Shown here: positions 52,018 through 60,009 of the stretch, piece by piece
Layout: the number at the start of each line of letters is the position of its first letter
How positions within the stretch are numbered: position 1 is the first letter of the stretch
NCBI RefSeq assembly: GCF_001426485.1
Contig: NZ_LMET01000002.1
Location: 1-64,000 of the forward strand
Origin: Aeromicrobium sp. Root472D3
GTDB taxonomy: Bacteria; Actinomycetota; Actinomycetes; Propionibacteriales; Nocardioidaceae
Length of the DNA stretch: 64,000 nt
Reading direction: 5' to 3'
The notes under the pieces: generated by a model
Database searches by the model: none
What the model was told of the DNA's origin: nothing
The model's input: only the letters and a program-made list of their open reading frames with translations
Translations under genes and position numbers: made by a program

Positions 52018-52464
52018 TCAGACGTCGCCGAGGTCGGCGGTCAGCCGCTGGATGTCGTCGCGCAGGCGCTCGCGGTCGTCGTCGCTCCAGCCCGACATCG
52101 CGTCGGTGACGAAGGCGCGACGCTGGTCGAACGTCAGGGCCAGCGCGGCGCGGCCGTCGTCGGTGACGTCGACGATGCTGGCCCGGCCGTCCGCCGGATC
52201 GGGGTCGCGGCGCACGAGGCCGTGGTCGCCGAGCTGCTGCACGTGACGGGACACGGTCGAGGCGTCCAGCCGCATCGACTCGGCGAGGTCGCCCAGGCGC
52301 ATCGATCCGCGGCACGACAGGGTGTACAGGATCGCCGCCTGCGACGGATCGACCGTGTCGCCGTCGATGCGCGCACGGAAGCGTCGGCCCATCGCCATCA
52401 CGAATCGCAGCACGGCGTCCTCGGCGGAGAGCGCCTCGGTGGGTGTCGCCATCACTCGTTGCAT
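52018..52464 (-). CDS. MarR-family regulator
   Basis: Winged-helix regulator of 148 residues: SQAAILYTLSCRGSMRLGDL, recognition helix AESMRLDASTVSRHVQQLGDHG and wing DPADGRASIVDVT. ATG 52464 is preferred because minus-strand TATGCT (52476-52471) ends six bases before it, with TTGGTT 17 bases further upstream as a weak -35; the message is then leaderless. TTGCG/CGCAA repeats cover this promoter. It lies 39 bases downstream of the peptidase gene on the same strand and converges on mmcQ. Confidence 0.87.
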   Translation of the reverse strand: MQRVMATPTEALSAEDAVLRFVMAMGRRFRARIDGDTVDPSQAAILYTLSCRGSMRLGDLAESMRLDASTVSRHVQQLGDHGLVRRDPDPADGRASIVDVTDDGRAALALTFDQRRAFVTDAMSGWSDDDRERLRDDIQRLTADLGDV

Positions 52465-52496
52465 GACGCAAGCATATATCAGTTGCGCCACGCAAC
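52459..52496. promoter_or_regulatory. TTGCG/CGCAA operator of the MarR gene
   Basis: GTTGCG-CCA-CGCAAC (52482-52496) is a perfect inverted repeat overlapping the -35 region. A second, weaker pair TTGC...GCAA (52459-52462, 52468-52471) straddles the start codon. Two sites flanking the promoter suggest autorepression. Confidence 0.6.
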
Positions 52497-52503
52497 CAAG
52501 TGG

Positions 52504-53985
52504 TCACGGGTGTGGCGTGGCACGCACCAGACCGACCGGCAGCCGCTTCGCGAGCTCATCGAGGATGTCACGTCCCCGGCGGAAGTCCGTCATGTCGATC
52601 CCGGCACTCCGGCCGTCGTGGTCGAGCAGTCCGATCCAGCCGTCGCCGCGATGCGATGCGAACGCCAGCGTGTCGAGCGGCACGCGCTGCTCCAGCCCGC
52701 GCGCCGACAGCCACAGGCAGTTCGCGTCCAGCGCCAGCCGGAAGCCGGGCAGGGCGCCTCGGCGCCGCGCTCGCCACCGGACCGCGCCGGGACCCGGGCG
52801 CTCGGCGCCCGAGTCGACCCACAGGTCGAGGGACCGGACCGCGAGCCCGTTCGGCCCCGTGACGGTCTCCGGGACCGTCTGCTCGTCGTCGACGGCGATC
52901 AGCAGGCCGCCCAGGGCCCCGCGCAGCGCCTCGGTCACCGCCGCGGGCGTCACGGCTTGCGCCATGGCTGCTGCCGCGCGGGGAGTGTGTGCGGGGACTC
53001 CCAGGACGTGGCTGTGGGCCAGCTCGCGGAGCAGCTGGTGCCCGCAGGAGGCCCGGTCGGCGCTCGCGTCCCGCAGGCTGCGCAGCGAGTACTCCACGGC
53101 TTCGCGGGAGACGCCGTCGTCCCGCAACCGGTGCAGGACGGCGAGCAGACGCTCGAGGGCGGGGATCGTCTGCTCGGGGAGGGGATCGAGATGGACGTCC
53201 AGCGCCGTGCGTCCCTCATCGATGTCGGTGAGGTACGTGTCCGTCGAGTAGATCAATCCGTCGAGCTGACGCAGGTCGCCCAGGATCTCGTGGTCGAGGA
53301 CGCACGCGACGTGCGAGGCCATGGCCGGCGTCGTCACGATCGAGAACGCCAGGTGGTGCCGTTCGGACGGCACGACGGTCGGGACACCGACGCTGTCCGT
53401 CTCGACGGGGCGGGGCGCCGGGACACCGCTCGGCAGATCGATCTCGATGCCCTCGGGAGGGGGGCCGACGAAGCTCAGCACCAGGTTGTCCCGGGTCAGG
53501 TGCGTCCCAGCCCAGGAGACGACGTCGTCGAGCGTCAGCAAGGGGAGGGCGACCGTGCCACCGCTCGACTTGCCGATGCCCGCGTATCCGAACCGGTGGG
53601 CCAGGAGAGTGCAGGCCGGCTGCGCGTAGTGGTCGGTCGTCTCGGCCTCCAGCACCCGCTTCTCGCGGTCGACCTCGGCACCGGGCAGGGCGTCCAGCGT
53701 TCGAACGGCTCTCGTCACGGCGTGGACGAAGTCGACCAGCTCGCTCGGCGTGCCGCTCGCCGTGAGTCTCAGGACGCTGGGTCCGGTCGCACCGTTGGCG
53801 AGCAGGGGCGATGGCTCCATCGACGAGAACAGCAGGTGCTCCAGCAGGTGCGTGACACCGGACAGCGAGGGCGGTTCGTCGCGCATCCCGACGCCGAAGG
53901 TCATCGTGACCTGTGGTGACTCGTCGATCTCGGTCCAGAACGCCGGGACACCGTCGATCGTGGTCTCGTGCGCCTCCGGGAACAT
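52504..53985 (-). CDS. M16-type metallopeptidase with extra C-terminal domain
   Basis: Protein of 493 residues resembling one half of an M16 (pitrilysin/processing peptidase) enzyme. The inverted zinc motif HLLEH lies near residue 47 (GVTHLLEHLLFS), with downstream acidic VLEAETTDHY supplying the third ligand. The second M16 domain spans about 190-355. The last 100 residues (WLSARGLEQRVPLDTLAFASHRG, GWIGLLDHDGRSAGID) look like a PH-like beta domain and are not standard. Start ATG 53985. It stands alone rather than as the usual M16 gene pair. Divergent from ilvA; a MarR gene follows. Confidence 0.8.
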   Translation of the reverse strand: MFPEAHETTIDGVPAFWTEIDESPQVTMTFGVGMRDEPPSLSGVTHLLEHLLFSSMEPSPLLANGATGPSVLRLTASGTPSELVDFVHAVTRAVRTLDALPGAEVDREKRVLEAETTDHYAQPACTLLAHRFGYAGIGKSSGGTVALPLLTLDDVVSWAGTHLTRDNLVLSFVGPPPEGIEIDLPSGVPAPRPVETDSVGVPTVVPSERHHLAFSIVTTPAMASHVACVLDHEILGDLRQLDGLIYSTDTYLTDIDEGRTALDVHLDPLPEQTIPALERLLAVLHRLRDDGVSREAVEYSLRSLRDASADRASCGHQLLRELAHSHVLGVPAHTPRAAAAMAQAVTPAAVTEALRGALGGLLIAVDDEQTVPETVTGPNGLAVRSLDLWVDSGAERPGPGAVRWRARRRGALPGFRLALDANCLWLSARGLEQRVPLDTLAFASHRGDGWIGLLDHDGRSAGIDMTDFRRGRDILDELAKRLPVGLVRATPHP

Positions 53986-54008
53986 GGCGGCGATTCTGGC
54001 ACACGCGT

Positions 54009-54014
54009 TACGTT
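54009..54014 (+). promoter_or_regulatory. -10 box of ilvA (leaderless)
   Basis: TACGTT ends six bases before GTG 54021. This favours 54021 over the adjacent GTG 54018 as start. Confidence 0.5.
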
Positions 54015-54020
54015 GACGTG

Positions 54021-55211
54021 GTGCACCTGAGCGATGTGAGAGCCGCCCGTGGGCTGCTCGACGGAGTCACCGAGATCACCCCGATGGCCCACTCGCGCTG
54101 GTTGAGCTCGAGAACCGGCCAGGACGTCTTCCTGAAGGCCGAGAACCTGCAGCGCACGGGGTCGTTCAAGATCCGCGGCGCCTACGTCCGCATCGCGCGG
54201 CTGACGCCGGAGGAGCGGGCTCGGGGCGTCGTCGCGGCGAGCGCCGGCAACCACGCCCAGGGTGTCGCGCTGGCCGCGTCGCTGCTGGGCGCGAAGGCCA
54301 CGATCTTCATGCCGGTCGGTGCGGCGCTGCCCAAGGTGGCCGCGACCGAGGGCTACGGCGCCGAGGTGCGCTTCCACGGGTCGGGCGTCACCGAGGCGCT
54401 CGTTCCCGCCCGCGAGTTCGCCGAGCGCACCGGGGCCGTCCTGATCCACCCGTTCGACCACGAGGACATCGTCGCCGGGCAGGGCACGCTCGGCCTCGAG
54501 GTGCTGGAGCAGTGCCCCGACGTGCGGACGATCCTCGTGCCCCTGGGGGGCGGCGGCCTGGCCGCCGGCGTCGCGCTGCTGCGCACCGAGCGCCCCGACC
54601 TGCGGATCATCGGCGTGCAGGCCGAGGACGCCGCCGCGTACCCCGCGTCGATCTCGGCCGGCCACCCCGTCACGGCGACGATGGGCGTCACGATGGCCGA
54701 CGGGATCGCGGTCGCGCAGCCCGGCGACATCCCGTTCGGGATCATCGACGAGCACCTCGACGAGGTCATCACCGTCAGCGAGGACGCGATGAGCACCGCG
54801 CTGGTCCACCTGCTGGAGCGGGCCAAGATGCTCGTCGAGCCGGCCGGGACGGCAGCGGTCGCCGCGGTCCTCGACCGTCCCACCGAGTTCGAGGGGCCCG
54901 TCGTGGCGGTGCTGTCGGGAGGCAACATCGACGCCCTGGTGCTGCTCGACGTCATCCGTCACGGCCTCGTCGCGGCCGGCCGGTTCCTGAGCTTCCGGGC
55001 GCGCATCTCCGACCGTCCGGGTGAGCTCATGCGGCTGCTCGGCGACCTCGCCGCGATGCAGGTCAACGTGCTCGACGTCAACCACGACCGGGCGTCGGAG
55101 TCGCTGCCAGTGCGGCAGGTCGACGTCGACATCCGGGTCGCGACGCGCGGCCCGCAGGACCGCGCCGACGTCATCACCCAGCTGACGCAGCTGGGCTACC
55201 AGCTGCTCTGA
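54021..55211 (+). CDS. ilvA: Threonine ammonia-lyase with ACT domain
   Basis: PLP enzyme converting threonine to 2-oxobutyrate for isoleucine synthesis or catabolism, 396 residues. The PLP lysine is in RTGSFKIRGAY, the phosphate loop is PLGGGGLAAG, and SAGNHAQG and LSGGNID are further family marks. A single C-terminal ACT-like domain (FRARISDRPGELMRLLGDL) distinguishes this short form from the two-ACT biosynthetic enzyme. GTG 54021 follows the leaderless -10 box. Divergent from the M16 gene across 35 bases. Confidence 0.92.
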   Translation: MHLSDVRAARGLLDGVTEITPMAHSRWLSSRTGQDVFLKAENLQRTGSFKIRGAYVRIARLTPEERARGVVAASAGNHAQGVALAASLLGAKATIFMPVGAALPKVAATEGYGAEVRFHGSGVTEALVPAREFAERTGAVLIHPFDHEDIVAGQGTLGLEVLEQCPDVRTILVPLGGGGLAAGVALLRTERPDLRIIGVQAEDAAAYPASISAGHPVTATMGVTMADGIAVAQPGDIPFGIIDEHLDEVITVSEDAMSTALVHLLERAKMLVEPAGTAAVAAVLDRPTEFEGPVVAVLSGGNIDALVLLDVIRHGLVAAGRFLSFRARISDRPGELMRLLGDLAAMQVNVLDVNHDRASESLPVRQVDVDIRVATRGPQDRADVITQLTQLGYQLL

Positions 55212-55218
55212 GCCGGGG

Positions 55219-55722
55219 TCAGAAGGGCTTGGCGGCGACGATCTCGACCGTCAGGCTCTTGCCGTTGGGCGTCTCGTAGGCGGCGGAGTCGCCGACCTTC
55301 TTGCCGACGATCGCCGCGCCGAGCGGCGACGTGGGGGAGTAGACGTCGATCTCGACGTTGGAGTCCATGCTCAGCAGCTCGCGCGAGCCGAGGAGGAACT
55401 CCTCGGTGTCGGTGTCGCCCTCGAAGCGGATCGTGACGATCATGCCGGCCTCGACCGTGCCGTCGTCGGCGGGCTTGTCGCCCACCTCGGCGCGCCGCAG
55501 CATGCTCTCGAGCTGGTCGATGCGGGCCTTGGTCTTGCCCTGCTCCTCGCGGGCGGCGTGGTAGCCGCCGTTCTCCTTGAGGTCGCCCTCGTCGCGGGCC
55601 GCGGCGATCTTGGTGGTGATGTCGGTCCAGACGTCACCCTTCAGGTGCTCGAGCTCCTGCTGCAGACGGTCGTACGCCTCCTGGGTCACCCAGATGGTGT
55701 CGGTCTCTGTGGGCTGAGTCAT
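55219..55722 (-). CDS. greA: Transcription elongation factor GreA
   Basis: Rescues backtracked RNA polymerase by stimulating transcript cleavage. The 167 residues comprise an N-terminal coiled coil with tip acidic residues in ARDEGDLKENGGYHAAREEQ and a C-terminal FKBP-like domain (TVEAGMIVTIRFEG, SPLGAAIVGKKVGD). ATG 55722 has AAAGGAGAG upstream. It follows DUF4307 on the same strand after a 64-base gap that holds a hairpin. Confidence 0.96.
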   Translation of the reverse strand: MTQPTETDTIWVTQEAYDRLQQELEHLKGDVWTDITTKIAAARDEGDLKENGGYHAAREEQGKTKARIDQLESMLRRAEVGDKPADDGTVEAGMIVTIRFEGDTDTEEFLLGSRELLSMDSNVEIDVYSPTSPLGAAIVGKKVGDSAAYETPNGKSLTVEIVAAKPF

Positions 55723-55744
55723 GTGAGCTCTCCTTTACGTGCGG

Positions 55745-55768
55745 CACCCCGGGAAACAGCCCGGGGTG
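55745..55768. terminator. Hairpin between DUF4307 and greA
   Basis: CACCCCGGG (55745-55753) and CCCGGGGTG (55760-55768) form a perfect 9-bp stem with loop AAACAG. No T-run follows on the minus strand. It may weakly terminate the DUF4307 transcript or lie in the greA leader. Confidence 0.5.
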
Positions 55769-55786
55769 AACTCGCAAGGCTAGCAC

Positions 55787-56164
55787 TCAATCAGTGGGCA
55801 CACACGTTCTCAGGACGCCGTTGACGCCTCTGCGCTCGGTCTCGATGTCGATCAGCACGCGGACCTTCTCGCGGTCGGACGCCGGGATGTCGACGGTCTT
55901 CTCGCCGACGATCGAGTGGTCCTCGGCCTGCGAGTAGACCGAGCACGTGACGGCCAGGGGGTCGGGGCGGATGACGTCGAGCTTGACCTCGACCTTGGAG
56001 TCGCTGACGACCTCGTACCCCCACAGGCGCCCCGTGACGGGATCCTTCTGGAAGCCGACCCACGCGGCGAAGGCGATGCCCAGCGTGATGCCGACCGCCG
56101 CGATCGCAGGCCAGAACCAACGAGGGCGCTGGCGGGATCCGTAGCGGGAGCTGAGGTCGGTCAC
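55787..56164 (-). CDS. DUF4307 membrane protein
   Basis: Single-pass protein of 125 residues: N-terminal SSRYG, a membrane helix (about 18-38, WPAIAAVGITLGIAFAAWV) and an exported beta domain with VSDSKVEVKLDVIRPDPLAVTCSVYSQ and a C-terminal RTCVPTD. Both cysteines lie outside the membrane and could form a disulfide. GTG 56164 or GTG 56170 may start it. Function unknown; the position between greA and mca is conserved among actinobacteria. Confidence 0.87.
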   Translation of the reverse strand: MTDLSSRYGSRQRPRWFWPAIAAVGITLGIAFAAWVGFQKDPVTGRLWGYEVVSDSKVEVKLDVIRPDPLAVTCSVYSQAEDHSIVGEKTVDIPASDREKVRVLIDIETERRGVNGVLRTCVPTD

Positions 56165-56222
56165 GTCCACCAGTGTCTCAGGCGGCACCCACTCGCACCC
56201 TGAGGGCCTCTCGGACCACGCG

Positions 56223-56248
56223 GAACACCCGGGCGCGACCCGGTGTTC
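56223..56248. promoter_or_regulatory. Inverted repeat in the DUF4307-mca intergenic region
   Basis: GAACACC (56223-56229) and GGTGTTC (56242-56248) are inverted repeats, with GGG/CCC pairing inside. It lies in the 125-bp divergent region, 41 bases before the mca start, and could be an operator or a leader hairpin. Confidence 0.4.
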
Positions 56249-56289
56249 GGACAGGTGCAAGGATTTGCGCACGCCCTAGAAGGAGAACC

Positions 56290-57162
56290 GTGGCCGAGAA
56301 GCTCCGCCTCATGCACGTGCACGCCCACCCCGACGACGAGTCGAGCAAGGGTGCGGCATCGACCGCGAAGTACGTCGCCGAGGGGGTCGACGTCCACGTC
56401 GTCACCTGCACGGGCGGCGAGCGCGGGTCGATCCTGAACCCGCAGTTCCAGCACCCGGGCATCGAGGACGACCCCGAGCTGATCACCGAGATCCGCCGCG
56501 AGGAGATGGACCGCGCCCGCGAGATCCTCGGCGTCACGCAGGACTGGCTCGGATTCGTCGACTCGGGCTGGCCCGAGGGCGACCCCAAGCCGCCGCTGCC
56601 GGAGGGCTGCTTCGGCCTGGTCTCGGTCGAGGAGGCCGCCGAGCCCCTCGTGCGCCTGATCCGGTCGTTCAAGCCGCACGTGCTGACGACGTACGACGAG
56701 AACGGCGGGTACCCGCACCCCGACCACATCATGTGCCACCTGGTCAGCGTCGAGGCCTACGAGGCCGCCGCCGACCCGACACGCTACCCGGACGCCGGCG
56801 AGCCGTGGCAGGTCTCGAAGCTCTACTACCACCTGGGCTGGAGCTACGCGAAGATGGAGGCCATCGCGAAGGCGTGCGAGGAGCACGGTCTCGAGAACCC
56901 CTACGCCGAGCGGTTCAAGGACTGGGAGCGCAAGCCCGAGGACGAGGCCCGCATGACGACGCAGGTCGAGTGCGCCGAGTACTTCGAGGTCCGCGACGCC
57001 GCCCTGCTGGCCCACGCGACGCAGATCGACCCCGACGGCTGGTTCTTCTCCATCCCGCGCGAGATCCAGGCCGAGGCGTGGCCCAGCGAGGACTACCAGC
57101 TCGTCGACGCGAAGGTCGAGACGTCCCTGCCCGAGACGGACCTGTTCGCCGGGCTGCGCTGA
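56290..57162 (+). CDS. mca: Mycothiol S-conjugate amidase
   Basis: Zinc amidase that cleaves mycothiol-toxin conjugates to a mercapturic acid and GlcN-inositol. The 290 residues have zinc ligands in HAHPDDESSKGA and HPDHIMCH, with lysine in ESSKGA typical of Mca rather than the biosynthetic MshB, then TCTGGERGSILNP and TTYDENGGYPHPDH. GTG 56290 is preceded by AGGAG (56281-56285). Presence implies the host makes mycothiol. The next gene follows 19 bases after its stop. Confidence 0.95.
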   Translation: MAEKLRLMHVHAHPDDESSKGAASTAKYVAEGVDVHVVTCTGGERGSILNPQFQHPGIEDDPELITEIRREEMDRAREILGVTQDWLGFVDSGWPEGDPKPPLPEGCFGLVSVEEAAEPLVRLIRSFKPHVLTTYDENGGYPHPDHIMCHLVSVEAYEAAADPTRYPDAGEPWQVSKLYYHLGWSYAKMEAIAKACEEHGLENPYAERFKDWERKPEDEARMTTQVECAEYFEVRDAALLAHATQIDPDGWFFSIPREIQAEAWPSEDYQLVDAKVETSLPETDLFAGLR

Positions 57163-57181
57163 GCGCGCGGGGAGCACGATC

Positions 57182-58120
57182 GTGAACGTCACCGTCGTCC
57201 TGGCCTTCGCGGCCAATGCGCTGGTGGCGCTCGCCAAGACCGTCGCGGCGGTCCTGACGGGATCGGCCTCGATGGTCGCCGAGGCCGCGCACTCGTGGGC
57301 CGACACCGGCAACGAGGTGTTCCTGCTGGTGGCCGACCGTCGCTCGCGGCGTCGTCCCAACCGCCAGCACCCGCTCGGGTACGGCCGCGAGGCGTACGTG
57401 TGGTCGATGTTCGCCGCGGTCGGGCTGTTCGTGGCCGGCGCCGTCGTGTCGATCACGCACGGCGTGCAGCAGCTGACGGCCGACGAGGCCGCCGAGAACT
57501 ACACGATCGCCTACGTCGTGCTCGGCATCGCCTTCGTGCTCGAGGGGACGTCGTTCGCACAGGCGCTGCGCCAGGTGCGCGGCGAGGCCCGCCGGGTCGA
57601 CGACGCCGTGCTCCAGCACGTCCTCGAGACGTCCGACCCGACGCTGCGGGCCGTCTTCGCCGAGGACGCCGCCGCGCTGACCGGCCTGGTGATCGCCGCG
57701 GCCGGCATCGGGTTGCACCAGGCGACCGGGTCGCCCGTCTACGACGCGATCGGCTCGATCCTCGTGGGCGTGCTGCTGGCCGTCGTGGCGTTCGTGCTGA
57801 TCGACCGCAACCGCCGGTTCCTGGTGGGCATGGAGGTCGCGCAGCCTGTCCGCGACGTCGTGCGCGAGCGCATCGCCTCGATGGGCGAGGTGTCGAGCGT
57901 CGGCTACCTGCACATCGAGTTCGTCGGACCGCACCGCGTCTACATCGTCGCGAGCGTCGACCTGGTCGGGGACGCGACGGAGTCGAGCGTCGCCGACCAG
58001 CTGCGGTCCCTCGAGGCGCGGCTCGAGCAGGAGGAGGCCGTGGTCGAGGCCGTGCTGACGGTCTCGCGTCCCGGCTCCCCGCCCGATGCCGAGCTGCCGG
58101 AGGCCGTGCCGGCCGACTGA
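57182..58120 (+). CDS. Cation diffusion facilitator transporter
   Basis: Metal/proton antiporter of 312 residues with six membrane segments and a cytoplasmic C-terminal domain. Segment II reads EAAHSWADTGNEVFLL, with the first metal-site residues, and segment V EDAAALTGLVIAAAG carries the second. A basic RRSRRRPNRQHPLGYGRE loop follows segment II. This is the zinc/iron-type branch (HPLGYGRE); metal not assignable with certainty. GTG 57182 follows mca by 19 bases, probably in one operon. Confidence 0.92.
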   Translation: MNVTVVLAFAANALVALAKTVAAVLTGSASMVAEAAHSWADTGNEVFLLVADRRSRRRPNRQHPLGYGREAYVWSMFAAVGLFVAGAVVSITHGVQQLTADEAAENYTIAYVVLGIAFVLEGTSFAQALRQVRGEARRVDDAVLQHVLETSDPTLRAVFAEDAAALTGLVIAAAGIGLHQATGSPVYDAIGSILVGVLLAVVAFVLIDRNRRFLVGMEVAQPVRDVVRERIASMGEVSSVGYLHIEFVGPHRVYIVASVDLVGDATESSVADQLRSLEARLEQEEAVVEAVLTVSRPGSPPDAELPEAVPAD

Positions 58121-58141
58121 GTCCTGCCAGGGTTCCGGGCG

Positions 58142-58147
58142 TAGAAT
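58142..58147 (+). promoter_or_regulatory. -10 box of small membrane protein (leaderless)
   Basis: TAGAAT ends six bases before ATG 58154. Confidence 0.5.
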
Positions 58148-58153
58148 GCAGGC

Positions 58154-58393
58154 ATGAACGCATACGTCCTTCTGGCGAACCTCGCTGCTGCGGGCACCCG
58201 TGACAAGCCGCTCGACCCGAACGACGTCAAGCCCGGCTGGGTCGCGCTCGGCATCGTCTGCATCCTGATCGTCGCGACGTTCTTCCTGTGCCGCTCGTTC
58301 CTGTCGCACGCGCGCAAGGCGCAGAAGCCGTGGGACGGCGAGGACGCCGACTCCGGCGTCAAGCGCACGACCCCGCACGACCGCACGAGCTGA
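58154..58393 (+). CDS. Small single-pass membrane protein
   Basis: Protein of 79 residues with one clear membrane helix (about 30-50, WVALGIVCILIVATFFLC) and a polar, basic C-terminal tail ending PHDRTS. The start is fixed by the leaderless promoter. Similar short proteins occur in related genera downstream of mca, without known function. It ends just before a perfect terminator palindrome. Confidence 0.78.
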   Translation: MNAYVLLANLAAAGTRDKPLDPNDVKPGWVALGIVCILIVATFFLCRSFLSHARKAQKPWDGEDADSGVKRTTPHDRTS

Positions 58394-58403
58394 GCCCGGC
58401 TCG

Positions 58404-58447
58404 ACGTCGAAGGGCCCCGGAGCGATCGCTCCGGGGCCCTTCGACGT
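58404..58447. terminator. Perfect 44-bp terminator palindrome
   Basis: Bases 58404-58425 and 58426-58447 are exact reverse complements, centred on GCGATCGC. It lies between the convergent stops of the small membrane protein (58393) and the MFS gene (58457) and would act in both directions. Confidence 0.85.
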
Positions 58448-58456
58448 GACGCCGGT

Positions 58457-59830
58457 CTAGGCGTCGATCCGCTCGGCGTCCTCCGCGACGGGGTCGGACG
58501 ATCCCAGCCGCTGCCGCAGCGCCAGCAGGACGACGACCGCCATGCCCATCATGATGCCGACGACCCAGAGCCCGGCCCGCGAGCTGCCCGTCACGTCGAG
58601 CAGGCGCCCGGTGAGCCACGGTGCGACGAGACCCGCCGAGGCGCCGATCGTGTTCACCAGGGCGATGCCCGCGGCCGCGCCCGCACCGCTGAGGAAGGTG
58701 GTCGGCAGGTACCAGAAGACCGGCAGCGCGGAGAAGATGCCGATCGCCGTGACGCTGATGACGGCCATCGTGGCCAGCGGCGAGTCCATGTACATCGCGA
58801 TCGGGATGCTCACGGCGGCCACCGCGGTCGGGATGATGACGTGCCAGATGCGCTCGCCGGTGCGCTCGGAGTGACGCGACCACAGCAGCAGCGCGATCGC
58901 GCCGAGCGTGAACGGGACCGCGACGATCAGACCGTTCTGAGCGATCGAGAACGTCGTGTCGAACGTCTCGGCGAAGCCGGCGACGATGGTCGGCAGGAAG
59001 AAGCTGATCGCGAAGAGTCCGTAGCCGATCCCGAAGTACACGAGCCCGAGCGCCCAGACCGTGCCGTTGCGCAGCGAGGAGCGCACCGAGACGTGGCCCG
59101 AGTCGGCGGTCTGCTCGTGCTCGGCGGTGATGCGGGCGTCCAGCCAGGTGCGCTCGTCGGCGGTCAACCACGCGGCGTCCTTCGGTCGGTCGGTCAGGTA
59201 GAACCAGGCGACGATGCCGAGCAGGACCGTCGGGATGCCCTCCATCAGGAACATGACGCGCCAGCCCTCGAGGCCGAGGAAGCCGTCCATGTGCTGGATG
59301 ATCGTCGCCGAGATGGGCGAGCCGAGTGCGCTCGACAGCGGCAGGGCGACCATGAACACCCCGACGAGCCGGACCCGCACCGCACGCGGGAACCAGAACA
59401 TCAGGTAGAGCATGATCCCCGGGAAGAAGCCGGCCTCGGCGATGCCGAGCAGGATCCGCAGGACGTAGAGGCTGCCGGCGTTGGGCACGAAGGCCATCAG
59501 CGCAGCGACGAGCCCCCACGACACCAGGATGCGGGCGATCCACCGGCGGGCGCCGAACTTGTGGAGCGCGAGGTTGCTGGGCACCTCGAGCAGGATGTAG
59601 CCGGCGAAGAACAGCCCGCTCGCGAGCCCGTACATCGACTCGGTCAGGCCGAGGTCCTCGCTCATCGTCAGCTTGGCGAACGAGATGTTCGTGCGGTCGA
59701 TGTAGTTGAGGAAGTACGCGACGCCCAGGAACGGGATGAGTCGGAAGGCCACCTTGCGCATGACGCGGTCGGCCATCTCGTCACCGCTCCCTGAAGGGTG
59801 GGGGCCTGCGAGGTGTGTGCGAGAGGTCAT
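58457..59830 (-). CDS. MFS transporter, anion:cation symporter type
   Basis: Major facilitator of 457 residues with 12 predicted segments. NYIDRTNISFAKLTM, LVSWGLVAALMAFVPN, GIAEAGFFPGIMLYLMFWFP and FYLTDRPKDAAWLT are marks of the ACS branch that imports organic anions such as phthalate, tartrate or glucarate. ATG 59830 has GGAG five bases upstream. It is divergent from a PucR regulator, with the inverted repeat CGTGAC/GTCACG between, so substrate-induced uptake is likely. Confidence 0.9.
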   Translation of the reverse strand: MTSRTHLAGPHPSGSGDEMADRVMRKVAFRLIPFLGVAYFLNYIDRTNISFAKLTMSEDLGLTESMYGLASGLFFAGYILLEVPSNLALHKFGARRWIARILVSWGLVAALMAFVPNAGSLYVLRILLGIAEAGFFPGIMLYLMFWFPRAVRVRLVGVFMVALPLSSALGSPISATIIQHMDGFLGLEGWRVMFLMEGIPTVLLGIVAWFYLTDRPKDAAWLTADERTWLDARITAEHEQTADSGHVSVRSSLRNGTVWALGLVYFGIGYGLFAISFFLPTIVAGFAETFDTTFSIAQNGLIVAVPFTLGAIALLLWSRHSERTGERIWHVIIPTAVAAVSIPIAMYMDSPLATMAVISVTAIGIFSALPVFWYLPTTFLSGAGAAAGIALVNTIGASAGLVAPWLTGRLLDVTGSSRAGLWVVGIMMGMAVVVLLALRQRLGSSDPVAEDAERIDA

Positions 59831-59895
59831 CGTCGCTCCAGTCTGTGATGTCGTGTCCCAGGCCCGGTGACGGGCCTCACACACCTTCTCCCGGG

Positions 59896-59911
59896 CGTGA
59901 CCTGAGTCACG
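59896..59911. promoter_or_regulatory. Inverted repeat between MFS and PucR genes
   Basis: CGTGAC-CTGA-GTCACG is a perfect 6-4-6 inverted repeat in the 179-bp divergent region, 66 bases upstream of the MFS start. It is a candidate operator for the PucR regulator. Confidence 0.5.
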
Positions 59912-59997
59912 ACCTCCCGATGACGAAGACGTGGTCCTGTGTCTCCTCTCGTTGTCGAACCGTCCCCGCCGACCAGGCCGCCCGTGGACCGCGGCAC

Positions 59998-60003
59998 TAG
60001 CAT
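59998..60003 (+). promoter_or_regulatory. -10 box of pucR-like gene (leaderless)
   Basis: TAGCAT ends six bases before ATG 60010. Confidence 0.5.
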
Positions 60004-60009
60004 CGAGGC

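Noticed and set aside
55723..55800. GAGTGCTAG-like sequence upstream of greA resembling half a CIRCE element
   Set aside because: Only one half is present and no inverted partner lies at the needed nine-base spacing; the nearby hairpin is unrelated.
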